Shown: one piece after another, positions 1 through 5,648 of the stretch | Position numbering within the stretch: the stretch's first letter is position 1 | Layout: each line of letters begins with the position of its first letter | Source of the DNA: JBGPBY01 sp041481485 | GTDB lineage: Bacteria > Acidobacteriota > Terriglobia > 20CM-2-55-15 | Length of the DNA: 10,588 nt | Assembly (NCBI GenBank): GCA_041481485.1 | Contig: JBGPBY010000244.1 | Span: 1-10,588 of the forward strand | Reading direction: 5' to 3' | Translations under genes and position numbers: made by a program | Notes under the pieces: model-generated | The model's database searches: none | What the model was told of the DNA's origin: nothing | Seen by the model: the letters and a program-made list of their open reading frames with translations, nothing else

Positions 1-66
1 ACTCACTTTTGCTCGATTCGGCAGTATCCTTTTCGGCATTTCCCGGGGGACTGGAGATTAATCATC

Positions 67-630
67 ATGATCAAGACCTTAATCGCATTCGCACTTGGTG
101 CGCTAATTGGCGCACTGGCCATGTGGAGGATTCCTGCGCTTGCTGAAGCTCCGGCTAAAGACCAGCCGAAAGCCGGTAGTACTAAGGTCGACCTGACTGA
201 ACTGAACGATGATGTAGCGCGGCTCAAGAACATCACTCCCAATCTCTCTCACGTCATGGCCGACGTCGCTTTCCAATATTCGAATCTCTGGTTTGCCGGG
301 CAGAAAAAGAACTGGCCACTGGCAATGTTTTATTACAACGAGTCCCGCGGTCGCATACGGTGGATGCTGCGGATCAACCCAAAGCCTAAGACTCCCGAGG
401 GAGAAGTGGTCGACCTGCAAGGCATTTTTGATGGCATTGACACAAGTAGCTTGGCGGACCTAAAAAAAGCTATCGAAGACAAAAATAGTGACAAGTTCAC
501 GTCCGCGTATAAATTGATGCTCGACTCCTGCTATTCATGTCACAAGAGTGCCGGACGACCGTATTTGCGGCCAGTAATCCCGACCGCACCACCGCAGAGC
601 ATCATCAGTTACAGTCCGGACGCGAGCTAA
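67..630 (+). CDS. Exported monoheme c-type cytochrome, C-terminal CxxCH
   Basis: A 187-residue protein. Residues 4-19 are hydrophobic and are followed by an Ala-rich stretch with a plausible signal-peptidase site near ALA-EA (about 26), so it is probably periplasmic or membrane anchored. Residues 45-150 look mostly helical. The only heme-binding motif is CYSCH at 155-159, close to the C-terminus as in cytochrome c'-like four-helix folds. The surrounding pattern (LWFAGQ..NWPLA at 75-87, then the heme motif, G-RPYLRP and IPTAPPQ at 163-177) resembles a conserved but functionally uncharacterised bacterial cytochrome family known to me by sequence pattern. Met87 or a histidine such as His62 could be a distal heme ligand, but this is a guess. 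GGAG lies 10 bases before the ATG. The coding sequence is visibly more A-rich than the downstream genes. It is probably an electron-transfer protein; its partner is not evident here. Confidence 0.85.
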   Translation: MIKTLIAFALGALIGALAMWRIPALAEAPAKDQPKAGSTKVDLTELNDDVARLKNITPNLSHVMADVAFQYSNLWFAGQKKNWPLAMFYYNESRGRIRWMLRINPKPKTPEGEVVDLQGIFDGIDTSSLADLKKAIEDKNSDKFTSAYKLMLDSCYSCHKSAGRPYLRPVIPTAPPQSIISYSPDAS

Positions 631-750
631 TAGGAGGGGACTTCGGAAGCAGGCTGATGAGAAATTCTATGTGGTGCCTGGCCGCTGCTAGTAATGAACT
701 TGGCCACCCCCAGGAGAGCAAGTCGAATGGGATGGTGGCGCGCCACAGGC

Positions 751-1566
751 TTACTCGCCGGGCTTCAAGCCGGGCCGCTCCACGATTTCGATGCGAGTTC
801 CGCTGGGTCCGAGGATGAAGAAGAAATTGGCGCCAGGACCATTCGGTAGAGTGAGGGGACGCGGCTGGCTCGTGATTTGAACCTGCTTTCCCTCGAGCAT
901 CGTTTTCGTGTCGTTGATCGGTGCCGTTGAGCGCCAGCCGAGGTGGTCGATCGCGCGTCCCTGGCTCGCAACAGATTCTCCGCGAGCAATCAGAACGTAG
1001 ACCGTCGAAAAACCGCCGCCGCCATACTTCACGGCGTCCACCTGCCCCTTCATCTTCGTACGCTCGCCTCCGAACTTGTCGAGGAACCATGCGTAGCCCG
1101 CCTCGGTGTCCGGCATTCGCAACTGCACATGGTGAAAGCCGAGCAACTCCGGGTCCTGCACGAGCTGGATCTGGGTGCCCCACGGATCCTCGATGAGAGC
1201 AGTTTTATAGAGTCCCGGGACATTCTTTACCGGCTCGACGACCTTGGTGTTGATTGCCGCAAGTTCCCGCATCTTCGCGTCGAGGTCCGCAACAGAGAAT
1301 CCGAGATGTTCAGTCACGCTGCCCTGGCTGCCCCCTGTGGCGCGCCCGCCCTGGAACACAAGACGCACCGCGCCATAAATGATGCGATCCGGACCTTCGG
1401 GGTGGCGTCGGCCGCCCGGAATGTTCTTCTCCCACCAAACGCTGGCCTCGGCTGCAGGCTCGATCAGATGGATGTGGTCATAAGGCATCATCGCCTTCGA
1501 CTGCGGGCTGGCGCCAGTTACGGTGCACAAAAGCAAAGCAACGGCTAACACGGGAATTGGTTTCAT
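751..1566 (-). CDS. Secreted two-module VOC (glyoxalase/dioxygenase fold) protein
   Basis: A 271-residue protein. I chose the ATG at 1566 because it begins a normal signal peptide (MKPIPVLAVALLLCTVTGAS, cleavage about residue 20-25). A longer in-frame start at 1638 would bury that signal 24 residues in. Two vicinal-oxygen-chelate modules follow: about 28-138 (DHIHL, EHLGFSV, then EDPWGTQIQLVQDPE) and about 143-264 (FHHVQLRMPDTEAGYAWF, DHLGW, SGTRIEIVE). Possible metal ligands are His31/33 and His88 in module 1, and His145/146, His208 and Glu260 in module 2. The VOC family includes lyases, isomerases and extradiol dioxygenases. The substrate cannot be assigned, and export to the periplasm is unusual for the family. 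No Shine-Dalgarno is seen; an extended -10 ends 7 bases before the ATG, so the mRNA may be leaderless. The gene stands alone on its strand. Confidence 0.9.
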   Translation of the reverse strand: MKPIPVLAVALLLCTVTGASPQSKAMMPYDHIHLIEPAAEASVWWEKNIPGGRRHPEGPDRIIYGAVRLVFQGGRATGGSQGSVTEHLGFSVADLDAKMRELAAINTKVVEPVKNVPGLYKTALIEDPWGTQIQLVQDPELLGFHHVQLRMPDTEAGYAWFLDKFGGERTKMKGQVDAVKYGGGGFSTVYVLIARGESVASQGRAIDHLGWRSTAPINDTKTMLEGKQVQITSQPRPLTLPNGPGANFFFILGPSGTRIEIVERPGLKPGE

Positions 1567-1573
1567 GCGCGGA

Positions 1574-1604
1574 AGAATACCATCAGCCTTCCCCGATTTG
1601 TCCA
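1574..1604 (-). promoter_or_regulatory. Candidate extended -10 promoter of the VOC gene
   Basis: On the minus strand TGG-TATTCT (1582-1574) forms a TGn extended -10. A weak -35 (TGGACA, 1604-1599) lies 19 bases upstream. Only 7 bases (TCCGCGC) separate the -10 from the ATG, so transcription would start at or next to the start codon. The assignment rests on pattern only. Confidence 0.35.
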
Positions 1605-1715
1605 ACGATCCCTCTGCTGTTCCGGACACGGAAGACATCGTTACGCTTGCCGCATGGACGTCGCGATGTAATCGATCGATTCCTCCGCACCTTCGGACAT
1701 TTCTTCCGAATCTGA

Positions 1716-1931
1716 TCCACGATCCGCTGCCATTCCTCCACCTTCGCAGACCGACTTGGCGCTGTTCGAATTAGGCGGCGTGATGGACGAACGTACTCGG
1801 TCCGCCCGGAAGGCGCAGGCGCGAAGATCACGACATTGCCCGATCTTGCCAGGCGGCGTAAGTCGATTTTCTCCAAATCTATCCCCGCCTCTCATGTTCG
1901 GCTAGTAGACAAACTCATTGCGGGTGAATGA
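1716..1931 (+). pseudogene. Decapitated antitoxin of the PIN-domain toxin
   Basis: The frame is open from just after a TGA at 1713-1715 to a TGA at 1929-1931, which overlaps the toxin ATG (ATGA). The last roughly 57 codons read like the C-terminal part of a small type II antitoxin: GAVRIRRRDGRTYSVRPE, then KITTLPDLARRRKSIF, ending LVDKLIAGE. Antitoxins of this sort normally have about 20-25 more N-terminal residues forming the DNA-binding or dimerising strand-helix. Here the upstream codons (about 1716-1748) do not look like that segment. There is no ATG or GTG start in frame before the conserved part, and the TGA closes the frame. I infer that recombination or an indel removed the 5' end around 1740-1760. 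Alternatives are initiation at an unusual codon or a sequencing error. Confidence 0.45.
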
Positions 1932-2392
1932 CTCCGTACGCGGACACAAACTTTTATACGCGCGTTTATCTTCAATTGCCGGAGAGCACTGAAGCGGACC
2001 GGCTGCTGCGGGAGGCCAGGCAACGTGAGGCCTCGCCACTGCCCCTCACCTCGTTGCATAGGGTAGAGCTTCTGAATGCGTTTCAGCTCCACGTCTTTCA
2101 GTCACATCATAGCGGACAGTCCTACATTTCAGCCCGGCAGGCGGCCCTTGCCTACGGGAACTTCCGTCACGACATTGCAAAGTCTGAATTTCTCCGCTCG
2201 GTGGTGATCCCGGATGTGGAACTTGAAAGACAATTCGAAGAGCTTTCGCTGCGGCGCACCGCGCGTCACGGTTTCCGTACTTACGACCTGCTCCACGTCG
2301 CCTCAGCGCTCCTGCTGGGATGCGATACATTCTGGAGCTTCGATACGAAGTCCGCGCATTTGGCAAAACTGGAAGGGCTCAAAGCTCGCTAA
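1928..2392 (+). CDS. PIN-domain ribonuclease toxin (VapC-like)
   Basis: A 154-residue protein with a complete PIN layout. YADTNFY near the N-terminus carries the first metal-binding acid (Asp6). The second is Glu48 in LHRVELLNAF, and the third is Asp120 in the characteristic RTYDLLHVASALLLG. A fourth acidic position is in FWSFDTKSAHLAKLEGLK (Asp139, possibly with Asp133). Family knowledge: PIN toxins are Mg2+-dependent RNases that cut tRNA, rRNA or mRNA and are neutralised by a co-transcribed antitoxin. The start codon overlaps the upstream antitoxin frame (ATGA), the usual sign of translational coupling. There is no strong Shine-Dalgarno of its own, again consistent with coupling. The toxin looks intact while its antitoxin seems truncated, so it may be silent, inactive, or controlled from another locus. 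The stop codon directly abuts an IS91-type transposase relic. Confidence 0.86.
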   Translation: MTPYADTNFYTRVYLQLPESTEADRLLREARQREASPLPLTSLHRVELLNAFQLHVFQSHHSGQSYISARQAALAYGNFRHDIAKSEFLRSVVIPDVELERQFEELSLRRTARHGFRTYDLLHVASALLLGCDTFWSFDTKSAHLAKLEGLKAR

Positions 2393-2818
2393 ATGGTTTT
2401 CCGATCGCGCGAACGGATCCGACTCCACCGCCGACTTGTCGAACTTGCCGTGCTCGTGCCAGTGCCGCGCAAAAACCTCATCCGGTTCCACGGCGTCTTG
2501 GCCCCGGCCGCGAAGTGGCGGCCGCGAATTGTACCGCTACCAGCCGTTGAGGCGGAGTCCTCTTGTTCTCATTCCCGTCAGGAGCCATCTGAATCCAAAC
2601 GCCAGCGGAATTACGAATGGTCATACTTGATGAAACGCGTTTTCGAACTGGACGTTTTACAGTGCCCGAACTGCCATAACCGCTTGAAACACCGTGGCGC
2701 ACATTTGACCCAAAAGTATAGGAACCCTAAACGGCTTCAAACCAGTATCCCCGGTTTCAGATCGCAGTCGGGAGGTTATGTGGGAACGTTGCATTTTTCA
2801 AACCAGACCACAACCTGA
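2393..2818 (+). pseudogene. IS91-family transposase C-terminal relic
   Basis: The open frame starts at the base after the toxin stop codon. Codons 15-48 (LVELAVLVPVPRKNLI, then RFHGVLAPAAKWRPRIVP) and 74-100 (YEWSYLMKRVFELDVL, then CPNCHNRLK) match the conserved C-terminal part of IS91-like HUH transposases, including the CxxC pair (Cys91, Cys94) after the MKRVFE(L/I)D segment. The catalytic HUH/Y2 region is absent. The family's usual continuation after RLK (roughly LIAAI) is lost too, with similarity stopping at about 2692 and the rest of the frame not recognisable. The fragment is thus truncated on both sides and cannot be active. Its ATG is probably fortuitous. It suggests an old insertion followed by deletion, which may also have damaged the neighbouring toxin-antitoxin locus. 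Confidence 0.75.
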
Positions 2819-2830
2819 AAATCCTTGAGC

Positions 2831-2859
2831 TTTACCAGACCGCTGTTTCCCGCTACGAT
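2831..2859 (+). promoter_or_regulatory. Candidate promoter of the methyltransferase gene
   Basis: TTTACC (2831-2836) and TACGAT (2854-2859) are separated by 17 bases, each matching 4 of 6 consensus positions. The -10 ends 11 bases before the ATG, which would give a very short leader. No Shine-Dalgarno is visible between them. The call is weak and rests on pattern only. Confidence 0.3.
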
Positions 2860-2870
2860 TCCGAACCATC

Positions 2871-3467
2871 ATGACTTCACTCACCGAGCAGTTCGGCGCC
2901 ATCGACATCTACCTGTTTGACCAGATCCTGCGCGGCAACATTTCACCAGGAATGAAAATCTTTGATGCAGGCTGCGGGACGGGCCGGAATATTGTCTACC
3001 TGCTTCGTGAAGGATACCAGGTCTGCGGCGTAGATCCTGATTCGCTCGCCGTCGACGCCGTGCGCCGACTTGCACCTCAACTTCCCTCAGATAACTTTCG
3101 TGTTGAATCGGTCGAAGCAAACTCGTTTCCCGACGTCTTCGCCGATGTTGTCATTTGCAACACTGTCCTTCATTTCGCTCGCGACGACGATCACTTCCGT
3201 GCGATGTTGCTGGGCGCTTGGCGTACTTTGAAGCCCGGCGGCATGTTCTTCTCCCGCCTCGCGTCGACCATCGGCGGTGAACTTCTGCTCAGGCACATTT
3301 CCGGACGCTGGTACCTGATGGCGGATGGCACCGAACGCTATCTGGTCGACGAGCCGTTGCTGATGCAATGGACAGCCGAACTGGGAGCGGAACTCGTGGA
3401 TCCCATCAAGACGACGGTGGTCCAGAATCTGCGATCCATGACGACGTGGGTTCTGCGCAAGGCTTAA
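2871..3467 (+). CDS. Class I SAM-dependent methyltransferase
   Basis: A 198-residue Rossmann-fold methyltransferase. Motif I is FDAGCGTGRN (31-40), the glycine loop that binds S-adenosylmethionine. The acidic residue at the end of strand 2 is Asp55 (VCGVDPDSLAV). Motif IV-like DVVICNTVLHF lies at 92-102, and the post-motif LKPGG at 120-124 precedes strand 5. The size suits the small soluble TehB/UbiE-like methyltransferases. The substrate is unknown: there is no DNA-methylase (D/N)PP(Y/F) motif, so a small molecule is more likely. No signal peptide is seen, so it should be cytosolic. It begins about 180 bases after the recognisable end of the IS91 relic and has a candidate promoter of its own. 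The neighbours give no clear pathway. Confidence 0.85.
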   Translation: MTSLTEQFGAIDIYLFDQILRGNISPGMKIFDAGCGTGRNIVYLLREGYQVCGVDPDSLAVDAVRRLAPQLPSDNFRVESVEANSFPDVFADVVICNTVLHFARDDDHFRAMLLGAWRTLKPGGMFFSRLASTIGGELLLRHISGRWYLMADGTERYLVDEPLLMQWTAELGAELVDPIKTTVVQNLRSMTTWVLRKA

Positions 3468-3468
3468 C

Positions 3469-3504
3469 CGGGAAGGCGGCGACCGCTCAGCAAATCGTTT
3501 CCCG
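3469..3504 (+). terminator. Weak hairpin after the methyltransferase gene
   Basis: CGGGAA (3469-3474) pairs with TTCCCG (3499-3504), and an inner GCGG-cga-CCGC (3476-3486) can also form. A pyrimidine-rich run (CGTTTCCTCTC) follows. It begins two bases after the stop codon. There is no true T tract, so this is a weak terminator candidate. Confidence 0.25.
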
Positions 3505-3657
3505 CGTTTCCTCTCGACTCAAAAACCATAATGAAAGCCGGGCTGGAGCGCCGATGAAGTCTTTCTCTGTTCGTTTTGCGGAAGAAGCGAAAAAGACGTT
3601 TTGCCAGGAGATCATTGATGCCCTTCTGCGTCCGGTGCGAGCTGCGCGACGGGCCTG

Positions 3658-3666
3658 TGCTAGACT
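3658..3666 (+). promoter_or_regulatory. Extended -10 promoter of the amine oxidase gene
   Basis: TGC-TAGACT is a TGn extended -10 with no good -35 at 16-19 bases upstream. It ends 8 bases before the ATG at 3675, and those 8 bases (CCGTCGCA) hold no Shine-Dalgarno. This predicts a leaderless transcript and supports the start chosen for the oxidase. Confidence 0.45.
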
Positions 3667-3674
3667 CCGTCGCA

Positions 3675-5588
3675 ATGCGATTTCCGCAAACGTGTTGGCT
3701 TTCCTTAGCCTGTATAGCCGCCGCCTTGTCGTGCGCCTGTACTTCAGAGCAGAAATTGCGCGCGCAATCGGAAAACTCGGCGCACCCGCTCGATCCTCTA
3801 AACGCGGAAGAGATTTCGAACGTCGCCGGTGCGCTCGAAAGGGCAGGCCGATTGGGCGGCGCTGTGCGCGTGGTCACGATTGAACTTGATGAACCCGAAA
3901 AGCCGGCAGTGATCGGCCGCACGCGGTCTGCGCCACCGCCGCGCGTTGCGCGTGCTGTTCTCTACGATTGGGGGAGGGGAACAACTGACGAAATGACCGT
4001 CGATGTGCGGAGTGGAGCATTGACGCCGGCAAGGACAGTTTCGACCGGTGATCCACCTGTTCGACGCATGGTCATTCAGCGCGCCACGGAAATTGCGCTC
4101 GCCGATGACCGCGTCGTCAATGCGCTTCGCCGTCACGGCGTCACGGCCGATCGCGTTACGTTTCTCGGCGGACTCGCTGAAGGAAGGCCGCTAAATCGCC
4201 AGAACAGCGGGGCAATCCCAGTCACGGTGAACGCATGGGCCTGGGATCGTCTCGGCGATGCGAGCGTATTGTCCGGTCTGTCCGTCACAGTCGATCTCGC
4301 CGGAGGAACGGTCACGCGTGTCGCCGATTCCGGCGGTGCGTCATCCGTCGACAATGCGCGGGGAACCTTGACGGGCATTCCGCTCAAGCCGCTAAATGTT
4401 TCGATGCCGGAAGGTCCCAGCTTCCGTCTCGATGGAAACCGCATCGAGTGGGATCGTTGGCGCTTGCACTTCGATGTGCATCCACGGCGAGGGCTCGAGT
4501 TGTACGACGTCAGCCTTGCCGATGGAACAGAGCGACGATCGGTTCTCTATCGTGCGAGCCTTTCGGAACTGATCACGCCTTACGGCGATCCGAGCTTTTC
4601 ATCATGGTATCCGCGTGATGAGGGCGACTATGGCTTGACCGCGTACAGTGCGGCGCGCGCAAACGCCATTATTGGCGTCGACGCCCCGGTCTATGCCACG
4701 TTCGCGTCGGCCGTGTTTGCGGACGATCATGGAAAGCCGCTGCGCCTGGAACGCGCCGTCGCGATTTACGAACGTGATGGAGGGGTGCTGTGGCGGCATG
4801 CCGGTGAAGGACGCCGCGCTCGCCAACTCGTGCTGAGCGGATACGCCACCATCGACAATTACGACTACCTCATGAATTGGATCTTCAGCCAGGACGGCGC
4901 AATCGATGTGCAGGTCCAGTTGACGGGCGTGATGAACATTCGCCATGGTTCCGACGAAGTGCACAGTGGCGATGGCGCTCACTTTGCGCATCTTGTGGCA
5001 CCGCAGGTCATGGCTCCGAATCATCAGCATTTCTTCTGTTGGCGGCTTGATTTTGATGTCGACGGGTCGACGAATCGAATTGTCGAATGGAATACCGCGA
5101 ATACCCAGGGCGAATGGTTCGCAATGAACGAGCAGACATTGTCGACGGAGACCGCCGCCCGGCGAGAGGTCAATGCCTCGACCGCAAGGCGATGGGTCGT
5201 CGTCAACGAATCACATCGGAATCGCATGGGCCAACCGTCGGCATACGCGCTGCTCCCCGGCGAAAATGCATCGCCGTTTCCCGCGCCAGGAACCGCGCCG
5301 CGTAAACGTGCAGCGTTTCTGGACCATCACCTGTGGGCGACGCTCTTTGATCCGCACCAAATCTACGCGTCGGGCGAGTGGGTGAATTTGATGCGAGAAG
5401 GCGAAGGCGTTGCGTCGTGGTCCGCAGCGAATCGCAACATCGTCGACCACGACGTTGTTCTCTGGTACACGTTCGCCGTCACCCACTTGCCGCGGCCGGA
5501 AGACTGGCCTGTCATGCCGACGTATACGGCCGGCTTTCGACTCGCGCCGGTTGGGTTCTTTTCCGAGAATCCGGTGTTGTCGCCCTAA
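3675..5588 (+). CDS. Exported copper/topaquinone primary-amine oxidase
   Basis: A 637-residue protein of normal family length. The ATG at 3675 starts a clear signal peptide (MRFPQTCWLSLACIAAALSC). The Cys-rich end (LSCACTS) might be a non-canonical lipobox. An upstream in-frame ATG at 3576 would put 33 basic residues before the signal. The catalytic domain is complete. Topaquinone precursor Tyr396 sits in the T-x-x-N-Y-D-Y motif (392-398). Copper ligands are His450 and His452 (NHQHFFCWRLDFDVDG) and His604 (FAVTHLPRPEDWPVMP). The catalytic base is probably Asp315 in RDEGDYG, and the C-terminal GFFSENPVL is typical. Family chemistry: a primary amine plus O2 and water gives an aldehyde, ammonia and H2O2. 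The preferred amine (tyramine or phenethylamine, for example) cannot be read from sequence. The P450 gene follows 60 bases downstream. Confidence 0.95.
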   Translation: MRFPQTCWLSLACIAAALSCACTSEQKLRAQSENSAHPLDPLNAEEISNVAGALERAGRLGGAVRVVTIELDEPEKPAVIGRTRSAPPPRVARAVLYDWGRGTTDEMTVDVRSGALTPARTVSTGDPPVRRMVIQRATEIALADDRVVNALRRHGVTADRVTFLGGLAEGRPLNRQNSGAIPVTVNAWAWDRLGDASVLSGLSVTVDLAGGTVTRVADSGGASSVDNARGTLTGIPLKPLNVSMPEGPSFRLDGNRIEWDRWRLHFDVHPRRGLELYDVSLADGTERRSVLYRASLSELITPYGDPSFSSWYPRDEGDYGLTAYSAARANAIIGVDAPVYATFASAVFADDHGKPLRLERAVAIYERDGGVLWRHAGEGRRARQLVLSGYATIDNYDYLMNWIFSQDGAIDVQVQLTGVMNIRHGSDEVHSGDGAHFAHLVAPQVMAPNHQHFFCWRLDFDVDGSTNRIVEWNTANTQGEWFAMNEQTLSTETAARREVNASTARRWVVVNESHRNRMGQPSAYALLPGENASPFPAPGTAPRKRAAFLDHHLWATLFDPHQIYASGEWVNLMREGEGVASWSAANRNIVDHDVVLWYTFAVTHLPRPEDWPVMPTYTAGFRLAPVGFFSENPVLSP

Positions 5589-5590
5589 TT

Positions 5591-5615
5591 CCCCTCCCGC
5601 GGGTGGGGATAAAAT
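5591..5615 (+). promoter_or_regulatory. Palindrome plus -10-like box before the P450 gene
   Basis: CCCCTCCCGCGGGTGGGG (5591-5608) is an 18-base palindrome with one T/T mismatched pair. It begins two bases after the amine oxidase stop. One base later comes TAAAAT (5610-5615), a 5/6 match to a -10 box, 33 bases upstream of the P450 ATG. The palindrome would lie just upstream of the -10, where an operator could act. Alternatively it is an RNA hairpin at the end of the oxidase gene, but no T tract follows. Confidence 0.3.
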
Positions 5616-5648
5616 TGACGATGGCGATGCAGAGGTCACGTCCCGGAT

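Noticed and set aside
735..746. 12-base perfect palindrome GTGGCGCGCCAC just after the VOC stop codon, as a terminator
   Set aside because: It has no loop bases and no T tract on the minus strand, so it would make a poor intrinsic terminator. It may be chance in GC-rich DNA.
605..1183. Minus-strand open frame overlapping the VOC gene
   Set aside because: It is in another frame of the same strand as a convincing VOC protein and its composition is that of a frame shadow.
3368..3883. Plus-strand frame bridging the methyltransferase end and the amine oxidase start
   Set aside because: It overlaps both real genes out of frame, and the part in the gap (3468-3674) shows no motif.
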